From Sphingomonas sp. PP-F2F-G114-C0414 (GTDB taxonomy: Bacteria; Pseudomonadota; Alphaproteobacteria; Sphingomonadales; Sphingomonadaceae), in NCBI RefSeq assembly GCF_003688595.1, contig NZ_RCWT01000010.1, forward strand, positions 695,040 through 759,039: 64,000 bases of DNA. Direction: 5' to 3'. Shown here piece after piece: positions 1-8,457 of this stretch. The notes beneath the pieces are model-generated. The model saw only the letters and a program-made list of their open reading frames with translations, ran no database searches and was not told the origin of the DNA. How positions within the stretch are numbered: the first letter of the stretch is position 1; every line of letters starts with the position of its first letter. The position numbers were made by a program, and so were the translations under genes.

Positions 1-61
1 GGGGGGGGTTTTTTTTTTTCCTTAACCCCCCCCCCCCGGGGGGGGGGGGGGGGGGGGGGGG
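1..61. other. Homopolymer runs, probable assembly artefact
   Basis: The first 61 bases are almost entirely runs of G, T and C: eight G, then about eleven T, twelve C and over twenty G. Nothing else in the window has this composition and no gene reaches into it. Poly-G of this length is typical of no-signal calls in two-colour sequencing or of a badly joined contig edge. I treat it as artefact rather than biology. Confidence 0.7.
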
Positions 62-103
62 CCTGTTCCGGGCGGTATCGTTTGGGGCCGCCCCTCACCC
101 CGA

Positions 104-126
104 CCCTCTCCCCGGAGGGGAGAGGG
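104..126. repeat. Short palindrome 3' of efp (CT-rich REP-like family)
   Basis: Ten-base arms CCCTCTCCCC and GGGGAGAGGG flank a 3-base loop. It lies just beyond the efp stop codon and resembles the CT/GA-rich palindromes at 29.6, 40.6, 46.5 and 53.6 kb. It could act as a transcription stop or RNA-stabilising hairpin for efp, but no T-run follows on the efp strand. Confidence 0.6.
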
Positions 127-134
127 AGATGGAT

Positions 135-698
135 TCAGTCCGCGCGACGCACGTACGTCTGCTCGTAAACATCGACGACGATCCGCGTACCCGCGCCGAC
201 ATGCGGCGGCACCATCACGCGCACGCCGTTCTCCAGCACCGCCGGCTTGTAGCTCGACGAAGCGGTCTGCCCCTTCACGACGGCATCCGCCTCGACGATC
301 AGCGCCTCGATCGTGTCGGGCAGCTGGACCGAGATCGGCCGCTCTTCCCAGAGCTCCATCACCACGTCCATGCCGTCCTGCAGGAACGCCGCGGCGTCGC
401 CCAGGATGTCCGCGTCGAGCGAGATCTGCTCGTAATTGATCTTGTCCATGAAGGTGAGCATGTCGCCTTCGCGAAACAGGAACTGGAAGTCGACGGTCTC
501 GAGCCGCACCTTCTCGACGCTCTCGGCGGAGCGGAAGCGGGTGTTGTTCTTGCGGCCGTCGATGAGGTTCTTCATCTCGACCTGCATATAGGCACCGCCC
601 TTGCCGGGCTGGGTGTGCTGAATCTTGACGGCGCGCCAGATGCCGCCCTCATATTCAAGAATGTTGCCGGGACGAATCTCGACCGCGTTGATCTTCAT
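135..698 (-). CDS. efp: Elongation factor P
   Basis: A 187-residue protein of normal EF-P length. EF-P binds between the P and E sites and relieves ribosomes stalled at polyproline stretches. The N-terminal KOW-like domain has the tip loop PGKGGAYM, with Lys33 at the position that is modified in many bacteria. The two OB-fold domains follow, ending with a typical GTRIVVDV strand. The start [12 protein letters not shown] matches the family; an upstream in-frame ATG at 845 would add an unrelated tail running into the neighbouring M23 gene. No lysyl-modification enzyme is in the window. Confidence 0.97.
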   Translation of the reverse strand: MKINAVEIRPGNILEYEGGIWRAVKIQHTQPGKGGAYMQVEMKNLIDGRKNNTRFRSAESVEKVRLETVDFQFLFREGDMLTFMDKINYEQISLDADILGDAAAFLQDGMDVVMELWEERPISVQLPDTIEALIVEADAVVKGQTASSSYKPAVLENGVRVMVPPHVGAGTRIVVDVYEQTYVRRAD

Positions 699-784
699 GA
701 CCGATTCCTGCTGGAAAGAGCTAGGGGCCGTCCGCGAAGCATGACCCTGAGGCGCGGCTCTGCGGAAACCCGAAGCGGCGGGCT

Positions 785-1390
785 TTAGCGGGCGCGCTCG
801 CGTCCGGCAAGCAGCGGGTACGGGTTCACGTTCTCGCCCTGCCACCAGCGCTCACCCGGCTGCATCTTGGTCAGCCCGAAATGCAAATGATAATTGCCCG
901 CCCCGGCATCGCCGGTATCGCCGACATAGCCGAGCGTATCGCCTGCCTTGACCACCATCCCCTCGCGGATGCCCGCCGCGTACCCGGCAAGGTGTGCGTA
1001 ATAATAGGTCCAGTGGCGGTCGGGCGAACGCACGTACAGCGTGATCCCGCCAAGCCCGCTCTGAAACAGCTTTTCGATCCGCCCCGGCGCAGCCGCGACG
1101 ACGGGCGTGCCACCCGGTGCCATGATGTCGGTCCCATGATGGCCGCGCAGCCCGCCGCCCCGCGCATCGTTCCAGCTGTCCGCAATCGCCTTGCGTGGGA
1201 CGCCCGCCACCGGGACGGCAAGCATGCCTGGCGTCACGGCAACGGCAGCGATCTCGGTGGGAGGCGCCGGCTTGCGCCAAGGCACCCGTCGCTCGATGCC
1301 GCTACCGCTGCTCCCGAACGACATCATCGACGCAAAGCCGCCGACCACGACCACGATAAGCCCGAGAATGATCCAGAACGTCCGCGTCAT
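785..1390 (-). CDS. M23 family metallopeptidase (LytM-like), membrane-anchored
   Basis: 201 residues. Residues 5-25 form one hydrophobic helix ([14 protein letters not shown]), so the enzyme is probably anchored in the inner membrane facing the periplasm. The M23 domain covers about 80-175: HxxxD at His84-Asp88, a YAHL segment (His133) and the closing HLH (His168-His170), which together make a complete zinc site for cutting peptidoglycan cross-bridges. The stop of the L,D-transpeptidase gene lies only 4 bases upstream, so the two cell-wall genes are probably co-transcribed. The precise bond cleaved cannot be told from sequence. Confidence 0.9.
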   Translation of the reverse strand: MTRTFWIILGLIVVVVGGFASMMSFGSSGSGIERRVPWRKPAPPTEIAAVAVTPGMLAVPVAGVPRKAIADSWNDARGGGLRGHHGTDIMAPGGTPVVAAAPGRIEKLFQSGLGGITLYVRSPDRHWTYYYAHLAGYAAGIREGMVVKAGDTLGYVGDTGDAGAGNYHLHFGLTKMQPGERWWQGENVNPYPLLAGRERAR

Positions 1391-1394
1391 CGCC

Positions 1395-2417
1395 TCAGGC
1401 TTGGAATACGGCCTTGGTCCCCGGCTTGATCATCATCGACAATCGCGCCGCATCCCAGTTGGTCAGGCGGATGCAGCCATGGCTCTCCGCACGCCCGATC
1501 GTCTCGGGGTTCGGCGTGCCGTGGATGCCGTAATGCTCCTTCGACAGGTCCATCCAGACGACGCCGACCGGACCGTTCGGCCCCGGCGGCAACATCTCCT
1601 TCTGCTGCCCCTTCTTCGCATCCCAGAACAGTGCCGGGTTGAAGTGGAACTTCGGATTGTAATCGGAGCCCTTGATCGTCCACGTGCCGAGCGGCAGCGG
1701 ATCGTGGCTCGACCCCATCGTCGCGGAGAATTGCGCGATCAGCTTGTCGTTCGCATCGAGCACGCGCAGCACACCGTCCGACTTGTCGACGACGACATGA
1801 TCCGCCTTTGGCTGGTTCGCGTCGACGTTCAGCATCGTGAGTGTCGCGATCCAGTCCGGTTTCAGTTTCGGATCATACGCGCGCGACGTAGGCAATGCGT
1901 TGGGGAACACCACCTTGGTGCCCGGCGTCAGCTTCGTCGTCGGCGAGTTCAACGCGACGATCACCGCCGGCGTCGTGTGGAACATCTCACCGAGCTTCTC
2001 CATGACGTTCTTGTAGCCAAGCGACGGCAGTTCGGCCTGCTTGGCAGGATCCTTGGGGAACGGATTGACGAACGGCCCGGCCAGCATCTCCGGCGTCAGC
2101 GCGACCGTGACGGTCGGCCGAGCAGCGCGGTACCGATACAGCGCCTGCAACGTCCGCGCGTCAGCCTTGCCGGTGATCGGCAGCCCCTTCGCCTCCTGAA
2201 ACCCCTTCAGCGCGGCGACCAGCGACTGTCCGCCACGTCCGTCAAGCACCCCCGGCCCGAAGCCAAGATGATCGAGAATCACCTGCACGTGCAGGATGTT
2301 GCGATCGATCGGTACGGGCTTGGCCGGCGGTGTCTGCGCCGATGCGGGCGACGCGGCACCCAGCAGGCAGGCCGCAAGAACCGAAGCCTTCATCGCAAAT
2401 GCCGTCATACCCATCAT
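1395..2417 (-). CDS. L,D-transpeptidase with peptidoglycan-binding domain
   Basis: 340 residues with a signal peptide (hydrophobic to about residue 28, ending ASPASA). A peptidoglycan-binding-like segment (DHLGFGPGVLDGRGG, about 50-90) precedes the YkuD catalytic domain. The active-site block reads HGTPNPETIGRAESHGCIRLTN, written here as HGTPNP then SHGCIRL, with His313 and nucleophile Cys315 near the C-terminus. It would make 3-3 cross-links or attach lipoproteins to peptidoglycan. It is first in a tight pair with the M23 hydrolase. Alternative starts at Met4 or Met9 would only shorten the signal peptide. Confidence 0.93.
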   Translation of the reverse strand: MMGMTAFAMKASVLAACLLGAASPASAQTPPAKPVPIDRNILHVQVILDHLGFGPGVLDGRGGQSLVAALKGFQEAKGLPITGKADARTLQALYRYRAARPTVTVALTPEMLAGPFVNPFPKDPAKQAELPSLGYKNVMEKLGEMFHTTPAVIVALNSPTTKLTPGTKVVFPNALPTSRAYDPKLKPDWIATLTMLNVDANQPKADHVVVDKSDGVLRVLDANDKLIAQFSATMGSSHDPLPLGTWTIKGSDYNPKFHFNPALFWDAKKGQQKEMLPPGPNGPVGVVWMDLSKEHYGIHGTPNPETIGRAESHGCIRLTNWDAARLSMMIKPGTKAVFQA

Positions 2418-2473
2418 CCCAAACCGTTACGCTGCTGCATCAAACGGTCGGGACGACGGTTGTTTCCAACGGC

Positions 2474-3163
2474 TCAGCGCTTCGCAAGAACCTCGCCGAA
2501 CGCCTTTATCGCAGCGACCTCGTCGCCACCCCAGACGGCGCTCGACACCGCAATGAAGTCCGCCCCCGCTGCAACCAGCGGACCAGCATTCTCCGGCGTA
2601 ATACCGCCGATCGCGACACACGGCATCTCGAACAGCGTCGACCACCACGACAGGATCACCGGCTCGGCGGTATGCGTCGCGACCTTCGTCGTCGTAGGAT
2701 AGAACGCCCCGAACGCCACGTAGTCAGCCCCAGCCTCGCCCGCTTCCATCGCCAGATGACGGCTGCCATGACAGCTCACGCCGATCTGCGCATTAGGCCC
2801 AAGCTGCGCCCGCGCTTCACGCGGATCGCCGTCGTCCTGCCCGAGATGCACGCCATCGGCGTCGAGCCGCTTGGCCAGCCCGATATCGTCGTTGACGATG
2901 AACGCGACATCACGCTCGGCACAGATCGCCCGCAAAGGTTCGCCCAGCGCGGCGGCCGCATGCTGGTCGATATCCTTCACGCGGAACTGGAACGCCGCCA
3001 CCGGGCCAGCATCAAGCGCCCGAGCAAGACGCTCCGGAAATTCGCCCCCGACATCCAGCGGCGACACCAGGTAAAGCTGGCAAGCCGGCCGGCGCATATC
3101 GCGGCGGAAATTCTCGGCGAAATTGGGATCGAGAGGGCCCAGCGGATCTTCGAATTCGGTCAT
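2474..3163 (-). CDS. thiE: Thiamine-phosphate synthase
   Basis: 229 residues. It joins HMP-pyrophosphate and the thiazole phosphate into thiamine phosphate in the cytoplasm. Family features are QLYLVSP near the first barrel strand, [21 protein letters not shown] with the phosphate/Mg-binding GQDD, ISCHG-like [25 protein letters not shown] and the late [10 protein letters not shown]. About 25 residues precede the usual ThiE start, so a later start is possible, though no nearer Met with a good ribosome site stands out. It follows fba on the same strand. I see no TPP riboswitch upstream, so it is probably read from the glycolytic transcript. Confidence 0.93.
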   Translation of the reverse strand: MTEFEDPLGPLDPNFAENFRRDMRRPACQLYLVSPLDVGGEFPERLARALDAGPVAAFQFRVKDIDQHAAAALGEPLRAICAERDVAFIVNDDIGLAKRLDADGVHLGQDDGDPREARAQLGPNAQIGVSCHGSRHLAMEAGEAGADYVAFGAFYPTTTKVATHTAEPVILSWWSTLFEMPCVAIGGITPENAGPLVAAGADFIAVSSAVWGGDEVAAIKAFGEVLAKR

Positions 3164-3238
3164 GTCCGCCCCCTAGCCGCTCATGCCCGCCACGTCACCC
3201 CGGCGCAGGACCGGAGTGACGCGCGGACAAACCGCGGC

Positions 3239-4159
3239 TTATTCCTCGTTCTTGTAGATTCGGATGATCCGATCGAGCATCGCCAGCGCTTCGTCACGCG
3301 GGCGCTGGAAGGTGTTGCGGCCGATGATCGAGCCGTTGCCGCCGCCGTCGCGAATGTCGCGCGCATCCTGGAAGATCGCGTCCTCGCCCTTCGACGCGCC
3401 GCCCGAGAAGACATTGATGCGACGCCCGGCAAAGCTAGACTGGACGACGTGCTTCACGCGGTCCGACTGCTTCGACCAATCGGTGTTCGCGTACAGCGGC
3501 TTGGCTTCCTTCTGCTCGATATGCGCGGTCGGCAGCTTGGTCTTGATGATGTGCGCGCCGAGCAGCGCCGCGATGTGCGCGGCATAGGCGCCGACGTCCA
3601 AGGCGAGCTCGCCGTCCTTGGTCAGCTCGCCACCGCGCGGATACGACCAGATCACCGTAGCGATGCCGACCGACTTGGCCTCTTCGCTAAGCTCGCGAAT
3701 TTCCTCGACGAGGTCGAAGAACTGGTCCGCGCCTGGGTAGATCGTGAAGCCGATCGCCGCCGACCCGAGCCGCACCGCGTCCGACACCGTCGCCGTCACC
3801 GCCTGGTCGATCGTCGTCGCCCAGCTGTTCGAGCTATTGCACTTCAGGATCGTCGGAATCTGCCCGGCAAACGTATCCGCTCCCGCTTCGAGCATGCCGA
3901 GCGGCGCGGCATAGGCACTGAGCCCGGCGTCGATCGCGAGCTGATAGTGGTAGTGCGGGTCATACGCCGCCGGATTCACCGAGAAGCTGCGCGCCGGGCC
4001 ATGCTCGAAGCCCTGGTCGACTGGCAGGATCACCAGCTTGCCGGTGCCGCCAAGCTTGCCCTGCATGAGGATGCGCGCGAGGTTCGCCTTCACCGCCGAA
4101 CTGGTGGCTTCGTACTTGTCGAGGATGGTTTTGACTTGGGGCGTGATCGTGGATGTCAT
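3239..4159 (-). CDS. Class I fructose-bisphosphate aldolase (DhnA/FbaB-like)
   Basis: 306 residues. It cleaves fructose-1,6-bisphosphate to the two triose phosphates by Schiff-base chemistry. Seen: VILPVDQGFEHGPARSF near residue 45, a mid-barrel IGFTIYPGADQFFD, the candidate Schiff-base lysine in HIIKTKLPTAHI, and the phosphate-binding end NVFSGGASKGED with NGSIIGRNTFQRP. The start MTSTITPQ is chosen because it fits the family; the frame stays open upstream through the toxin gene only by chance. It lies 22 bases downstream of the toxin gene and on the same strand as gap and pgk. Confidence 0.93.
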   Translation of the reverse strand: MTSTITPQVKTILDKYEATSSAVKANLARILMQGKLGGTGKLVILPVDQGFEHGPARSFSVNPAAYDPHYHYQLAIDAGLSAYAAPLGMLEAGADTFAGQIPTILKCNSSNSWATTIDQAVTATVSDAVRLGSAAIGFTIYPGADQFFDLVEEIRELSEEAKSVGIATVIWSYPRGGELTKDGELALDVGAYAAHIAALLGAHIIKTKLPTAHIEQKEAKPLYANTDWSKQSDRVKHVVQSSFAGRRINVFSGGASKGEDAIFQDARDIRDGGGNGSIIGRNTFQRPRDEALAMLDRIIRIYKNEE

Positions 4160-4181
4160 GGGTAAATCCTCTTTCAGTATT

Positions 4182-4514
4182 TTAGAGTTCCAGCCATCGG
4201 CGCAGTGCCTGATCGACCGCAAACATGGTTTCGTTGGAAGCAGCACCGACCCGTCGACCGATCCGATGCCGCCAGACTGACTGCACCTTGTCGATACTGA
4301 CCTCGCTCGGCTTAAAGAGCCCCGTGTCGGGGTTTGCAGCGATCGGAATGCGGAACATGCCGAGGCCGGCAAGCTGGCTGGTGATCAAACACACCGTAAC
4401 GCTGTCATGGTCCCGCAGGAACGCGTCTGTCTGAACGACGAGCGCCGGACGCGGCTTTCTGGCAAAATCCCCCGCGTCGGCATCGGCAATAGTAACGATA
4501 TCACCGCGTTTCAT
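4182..4514 (-). CDS. Type II toxin, MazF/PemK family
   Basis: 110 residues. MazF/PemK proteins are ribonucleases that cut mRNA. The fold is recognisable from the start MKRGDIVTI, the RPALVVQTDAF strand, VTVCLITSQL, FRIPIAA and VSIDKVQSVWRHRIG, which carry the conserved basic and Ser/Thr residues of this SH3-like barrel. Its start overlaps the upstream antitoxin stop by 4 bases (ATGA), giving the usual antitoxin-first order. RNA target unknown. The pair interrupts an otherwise glycolytic cluster (pgk upstream, fba downstream). Confidence 0.92.
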   Translation of the reverse strand: MKRGDIVTIADADAGDFARKPRPALVVQTDAFLRDHDSVTVCLITSQLAGLGMFRIPIAANPDTGLFKPSEVSIDKVQSVWRHRIGRRVGAASNETMFAVDQALRRWLEL

Positions 4515-4777
4515 TCGGCGGCATCACGGCGATTGCTGGTAAGCTCTGGATCATCCCAGGCAACACCCAACCGCTCCCATGCGTCGTCTTCTTCGGTCCA
4601 GCCAAGTGCCGCCGCCGCGAGCGACTGCCGCTTGGCCTCGGCCAGGAAAGCCTCGTCGTGGCGCTCGACATAACGCCGCACGGCTTCGCGCGCGATATCG
4701 CTTTTGCTGCGCCCTTGGGTGCGCGCAACCGCCGCGAGTCGCTCTTCGAGTTCGTTATCGAGCCTGACGCCAAGCAT
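4511..4777 (-). CDS. Ribbon-helix-helix antitoxin
   Basis: 88 residues. The N-terminal 45 residues are a ribbon-helix-helix fold: MLGVRLDNELEERL gives the beta strand and first helix, and GRSKSDIAREAVRRYVERHD the second helix. The acidic C-terminal half (ALGWTEEDDAWERLGV) is typical of the toxin-binding tail. It should bind its own promoter as a dimer and neutralise the MazF-like protein encoded by the overlapping gene. A perfect 16-base palindrome ends 10 bases upstream of the start codon and is the obvious operator. Confidence 0.92.
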   Translation of the reverse strand: MLGVRLDNELEERLAAVARTQGRSKSDIAREAVRRYVERHDEAFLAEAKRQSLAAAALGWTEEDDAWERLGVAWDDPELTSNRRDAAE

Positions 4778-4787
4778 CCGAGTCTCC

Positions 4788-4803
4788 GTTTAACATGTTA
4801 AAC
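4788..4803. promoter_or_regulatory. Probable operator of the toxin-antitoxin pair
   Basis: GTTTAACATGTTAAAC is a perfect, AT-rich 16-base palindrome in a GC-rich background, sitting between the pgk stop and the antitoxin start. RHH antitoxins usually bind such sites and repress their own promoter. That it is the operator is inferred from position and symmetry. Confidence 0.75.
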
Positions 4804-4825
4804 ATAGCTCGGATGCGCGCGTATT

Positions 4826-6016
4826 TCAACCGTGAAGCGCGGCGACCCCTGGAAGCGTCTTGCCTTCCATCCATTCCAGGAAAGCGCCACCTGCGGTCGA
4901 GACGAACGTGAACGCATCCGCGACACCGGCATGGTTGAGCGCAGCGACCGTATCACCGCCACCCGCGACCGAGACGAGCGAGCCGCCTTCGGTGAGCGCT
5001 GCGGCGGTCTTGGCAAGCGCGACGGTCGCCTTGTCGAACGGCACCGTCTCGAACGCACCGAGCGGACCATTCCACACCAGCGTGCGGCAGTTCTTCAGCA
5101 CGTCGCCAAGCGACTCGACTGCGGCCGGGCCGACGTCGAGAATCATCTCGTCGGCGGCGACTTCGTGGACGTTGACGGTGCGCGTGGCGGGGTTCGGCTT
5201 GAACTCCTTGGCGACCACCACGTCGTACGGCAGGTGGACCGTGCAGTTGGCCTTGTCCGCCGCTTCCATGATCTGTTCGCAAACGCTCGCAAGCTCATGC
5301 TCGCAAAGGCTTTTACCGACATCGACGCCGCGTGCCGCAAGGAAGGTGTTCGCCATGCCGCCCCCGATGATCAGATGATCTACCTTGGTGACGAGGTGGC
5401 GCAGCACGTCGAGCTTCGACGAAACCTTCGCGCCGCCGACGACCGCCGCGACCGGATGCTCGGGCTCGCCGAGTGCCTTCTGGAGCGCGTCGAGTTCGGC
5501 TTCCATCGCGCGTCCGGCAAAGGCGGGAAGAACGTGGGCAAGGCCTTCGGTCGAAGCATGTGCGCGGTGTGCGGCGGAGAAGGCGTCATTGACGTACAGG
5601 TCACCGAGGCTCGCGAACCGGGTCACCACCGCCGCGTCGTTGGTCTCCTCGCCGCCGAAGAAGCGCGTGTTCTCCAGCACCGCGATGTCGCCGGGCTCGA
5701 GCGTCGCGACGGCATCATCCGCCCCTTCCCAGTCGATGTAGCGGACTTCGCGACCGAGCACTTCGCTATACGGCTTCACGACCTGCGACAGCGAGAATTC
5801 GGGGCTCGGCACGCCCTTGGGACGACCGAAATGCGCGAGGACGAGGACGATCGCGCCCCTGTCGGCGAGTTCGCCAACCGTCGCGACGGTGGCGCGCAGG
5901 CGGGTGTCGTCGGTGACGCGACCCTCGGCCATCGGCACGTTGAGGTCTTCACGGACGAGCACGCGCTTGCCCTGGATATCGCCCATATCGTCGAGCGTCT
6001 TGAATGGCTTGGTCAT
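4826..6016 (-). CDS. pgk: Phosphoglycerate kinase
   Basis: 396 residues, full length for PGK. It makes ATP from 1,3-bisphosphoglycerate in glycolysis. Seen: KRVLVREDLNVP near the N-terminus, LAHFGRPKG, AFSAAHRAHAS (the canonical basic cleft), GGAKVSSKLDVL, IGGGMANTFL, the hinge and nucleotide site GPLGAFE, and the C-terminal SVAGGGDTVAAL. The start overlaps the stop of the upstream MOSC gene by 4 bases. Together with gap and fba it forms a minus-strand glycolytic cluster. Confidence 0.98.
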   Translation of the reverse strand: MTKPFKTLDDMGDIQGKRVLVREDLNVPMAEGRVTDDTRLRATVATVGELADRGAIVLVLAHFGRPKGVPSPEFSLSQVVKPYSEVLGREVRYIDWEGADDAVATLEPGDIAVLENTRFFGGEETNDAAVVTRFASLGDLYVNDAFSAAHRAHASTEGLAHVLPAFAGRAMEAELDALQKALGEPEHPVAAVVGGAKVSSKLDVLRHLVTKVDHLIIGGGMANTFLAARGVDVGKSLCEHELASVCEQIMEAADKANCTVHLPYDVVVAKEFKPNPATRTVNVHEVAADEMILDVGPAAVESLGDVLKNCRTLVWNGPLGAFETVPFDKATVALAKTAAALTEGGSLVSVAGGGDTVAALNHAGVADAFTFVSTAGGAFLEWMEGKTLPGVAALHG

Positions 6017-6474
6017 GGTTCTTCGATCCTGATCTCATCACCGACGGCAATCTTGCCGCCCATCAAAACTCGGGTACAGGCCCCGCCTCGCCAGTTGGGC
6101 GTCAGCGCGGCGAACAGTCCTGGCGCCAAGGCTTCCATCCGTTCGCACGGATCGGTGTGGCGCGTCACCTCCAGCACGACGTCCGCGCCGATGCGGAGCC
6201 GGGTGCCGGGTATCTGGGGAAGGTCGAAGCCGTCGACGAGCAGATTGGCACGCCGCTCGTACCAAGGAATATCGCGCCCGACTTCGACCATCGCCGCGTC
6301 CCAGTCGCCGCGTTCGAGCAACGTGACCTGCCGCCGGCCCTTGCCACCGGACTTCACATAGCCGCGGAAGTCGCCGTGCAGGCCGGCCTCGATGGTGATC
6401 TCGACATCGTCGATGACCTCCATCGGGGCTTTTGCGCGGGCGTGGCGCGCGATGCCGGCGATCGTGCCAACCAT
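6013..6474 (-). CDS. MOSC domain-containing protein
   Basis: 153 residues from Met at 6474. The MOSC fold is indicated by GTIAGIARHARAKAPME, GLHGDFRGY, QVTLLERGDWDA, ERRANLLVDGFDLP, GTRLRIGADVVLEVT and the conserved cysteine in HTDPCERMEAL. The family includes molybdenum cofactor-handling and amidoxime-reducing proteins; the substrate here is unknown. The in-frame extension to 6546 runs into an inverted repeat, so I place the start after it. It sits between gap and pgk, with a 4-base overlap into pgk, so it is probably expressed with glycolysis genes. Confidence 0.85.
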   Translation of the reverse strand: MVGTIAGIARHARAKAPMEVIDDVEITIEAGLHGDFRGYVKSGGKGRRQVTLLERGDWDAAMVEVGRDIPWYERRANLLVDGFDLPQIPGTRLRIGADVVLEVTRHTDPCERMEALAPGLFAALTPNWRGGACTRVLMGGKIAVGDEIRIEEP

Positions 6475-6509
6475 CGTCGAGGCCTGGGCCCGGGCCACCG
6501 CTCCCTCCC

Positions 6510-6581
6510 CGTTCGTGTCGAGCGCAGTCGAGACACCATCTGTCACGGGAGACGACTTCTCGACTGCGCTCGAAGCGAACG
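6510..6581. repeat. Inverted repeat with 24-base arms between gap and the MOSC gene
   Basis: Arms at 6510-6533 and 6558-6581 are complementary at all but two bases (core TCGAGCGCAGTCGAGA). The family contains the repeated words GTTCG and TCGAGCGCAGTCGA. It lies 3' of gap and upstream of the MOSC start, and may terminate or attenuate transcription leaving gap. Confidence 0.8.
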
Positions 6582-6607
6582 GAACAGGGGACGCATAGAT
6601 CGCGAGC

Positions 6608-7618
6608 TTAGATGAACTTCGCCATCGCGGTCGCCGTATCGACCATCCGGTTCGAGAAACCCCACTCGTTGTCGTACCAGCTGACGACGCGAACCAGCTT
6701 GCCGTCGATCACCGCGGTCTCCAGGCTGTCGATCGTCGACGATGCCGGGGTATGCTGGAGATCGATCGAAACGAGAGGCTCGTCCGACCAGTCGAGCACG
6801 CCGACCAGCGGGCCGCTCTCGGAGGCTGCCTTCAGCACCGCATTCACCTCTTCGCGCGTCGTATCGCGCGACGGCGTGAAGGTCAGGTCGATCAGCGAAA
6901 CGTCCGGCACCGGCACGCGGATCGCCGAACCGTCGAGCTTGCCCTTCAGCTCCGGCAGCACTTCGGCAACCGCACGCGCGGCACCCGTCGTCGTCGGGAT
7001 CATCGACATCGCCGCAGCACGCGCGCGACGCAGGTCCGGGTGGATCTGGTCGAGGATCTTCTGGTCGTTGGTGTAGGCGTGGACGGTCGTCATCAGGCCG
7101 CGCTCGATGCCGATCGCATCGTTCAGCACCTTGGCGACGGGCGCGAGGCAGTTGGTGGTGCACGACGCGTTCGAGACGATCGTATGCTCGGCGGTCAGCT
7201 TGTCGTGGTTGACGCCGTAAACGACGGTCAGGTCGACGTTCTTGCCAGGCGCCGAGATCAGCACCTTCTTGGCACCCGCATCGAGATGCTTCTGGCAGCT
7301 CGCCTTGTCGGTGAAGAAGCCCGTGCATTCCAGCACGATGTCGACGCCCAGCTCGGCGTGCGGCAGATTGGCGGGATCGCGCTCGGCGGTAACGCGAATG
7401 CGCTTGCCGTCGACGACCAGTTCGTTGCCCTCGGCCGAAACCTCGCCCGGATACTTGCCGTGCACGCTGTCGCGCTTGAACAGCCAGGCGTTCGACTTCG
7501 CATCGCCGAGATCGTTGATCGCGACGAGTTCGAGTGCGCCGTTCGACTGTTCGAGTACCGCACGGGCGACGAGACGGCCGATGCGCCCGAAACCGTTGAT
7601 CGCAACCTTGACCGTCAT
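6608..7618 (-). CDS. gap: Glyceraldehyde-3-phosphate dehydrogenase, type I
   Basis: 336 residues. It oxidises glyceraldehyde-3-phosphate to 1,3-bisphosphoglycerate with NAD. The start is [15 protein letters not shown] (Rossmann loop), the catalytic motif [12 protein letters not shown] has Cys153, and the C-terminus contains [13 protein letters not shown]. It is the first gene of the minus-strand cluster gap / MOSC / pgk / toxin-antitoxin / fba / thiE. The divergent gene starts 144 bases away, leaving room for two promoters. I see no clear operator there. Confidence 0.98.
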   Translation of the reverse strand: MTVKVAINGFGRIGRLVARAVLEQSNGALELVAINDLGDAKSNAWLFKRDSVHGKYPGEVSAEGNELVVDGKRIRVTAERDPANLPHAELGVDIVLECTGFFTDKASCQKHLDAGAKKVLISAPGKNVDLTVVYGVNHDKLTAEHTIVSNASCTTNCLAPVAKVLNDAIGIERGLMTTVHAYTNDQKILDQIHPDLRRARAAAMSMIPTTTGAARAVAEVLPELKGKLDGSAIRVPVPDVSLIDLTFTPSRDTTREEVNAVLKAASESGPLVGVLDWSDEPLVSIDLQHTPASSTIDSLETAVIDGKLVRVVSWYDNEWGFSNRMVDTATAMAKFI

Positions 7619-7762
7619 TGCTGTATCTCCGCTACGCCCGCGAGTCCGTTCCGGGCGCGCAGCCTTTGCGGGGCGGTGGGGCGCCCTGTCAACACCGTGG
7701 ATGGTGATGGGTTTCGCCTAAACCGACTTGTCGCACCCCCCGTCCATGCTATCTCGCATGGC

Positions 7763-7957
7763 ATGTCAGAAACACTTCCCGACGGACCAACTGCCGTCGA
7801 ACGGATCGACGCCGCGATCGCACGGATCGAATCCGCCATTGCAGCCCGCACCGAAGCCGGCGACGCGCTCGCCAAGCGCCACGCCGCCCTCAAGGCGCGG
7901 ATGGCCGAAGCCGTCGCCGCGCTCGACGACGTCATTACGCGCGGGAGCCCCAACTGA
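7763..7957 (+). CDS. Small coiled-coil protein upstream of ZapA
   Basis: 64 residues, predicted almost wholly helical (ERIDAAIARIESAIAARTEAGDALAKRHAALKARMAEAVAALDDVI). The regular heptads suggest a coiled coil. Its stop overlaps the zapA start by one base (TGATG), so the two are translationally coupled. That context, and the similar coiled-coil nature of ZapA, suggest a role near the division ring. I do not recognise a named family. Confidence 0.75.
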   Translation: MSETLPDGPTAVERIDAAIARIESAIAARTEAGDALAKRHAALKARMAEAVAALDDVITRGSPN

Positions 7958-8265
7958 TGGCCCAGGTCATGCTCGATATCGGCGGTCGTCCCCACGCCGT
8001 CGCCTGCCGTGACGGCGAAGAGTCGCGCGTCCGCCTGCTGGGCGCGATGGTTGCCGAGCGCTGGGCGACCGCGGACCGCGCGGCGGGTGGCCTCAGCGCC
8101 GAGCGCGCGATGCTGTTCGTCGCGCTGATGCTCGCCGACGACCTCGACGAAGCCGCGCATCGCCCACCCGAAGGTTCGGCGGTCAGCGAGATCGCACTCA
8201 CACGGATCGCAGATCGTCTCGAGGGCCTCGCACAAGCCCTTGAGCTTAGCCCGCCCAACGCCTAG
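7957..8265 (+). CDS. zapA: Cell division protein ZapA
   Basis: 102 residues. ZapA binds FtsZ filaments and bundles them at mid-cell. The N-terminal part (VMLDIGGRPHAVACRDGEESRVRLLGAMVAERW) is the ZapA globular domain, followed by a helix AMLFVALMLADDLDEA and a C-terminal dimerising helix. The family is short and weakly conserved; the neighbouring 6S RNA and cyclo-ligase support the call, since the zapA / ssrS / ygfA order is conserved across proteobacteria. Confidence 0.9.
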   Translation: MAQVMLDIGGRPHAVACRDGEESRVRLLGAMVAERWATADRAAGGLSAERAMLFVALMLADDLDEAAHRPPEGSAVSEIALTRIADRLEGLAQALELSPPNA

Positions 8266-8269
8266 ATTG

Positions 8270-8436
8270 GCTGTGGCGGGTTCTGCCCGGTACGAGCCTT
8301 TATTATCCCTGAGGCTATTCATCATCCATAGGGGGCTGTCCCTGTTAGGATCCTGGTCCGAAGCACATGGTCCCCACCTGACGTACCGTGCGTCAGTGGA
8401 TAACCCGGCACACGGCCATGGTGGGCCCGCCACACC
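8270..8436 (+). ncRNA. ssrS: 6S RNA
   Basis: The 190-base gap between zapA and the 5-formyl-THF cyclo-ligase is where 6S RNA lies in most proteobacteria. A closing stem pairs 8272-8280 with 8426-8434 (TGTGGCGGG with CCCGCCACA) around a long, imperfectly paired region, as expected for the promoter-mimicking hairpin that traps housekeeping RNA polymerase. Ends are set from that stem and are approximate. Confidence 0.85.
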
Positions 8437-8457
8437 ACCACCTCCCAAGGCCTTGGC

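Noticed and set aside
2330..4165. Over 600-codon open frame opposite thiE and fba
   Set aside because: It spans two well-conserved genes on the other strand, has no family features, and is explained by codon bias.
6475..6546. N-terminal extension of the MOSC protein
   Set aside because: The added residues are encoded by an inverted repeat and do not resemble the family.
7619..7762. Possible operator between gap and the divergent coiled-coil gene
   Set aside because: I found no palindrome or convincing promoter pair there by eye.
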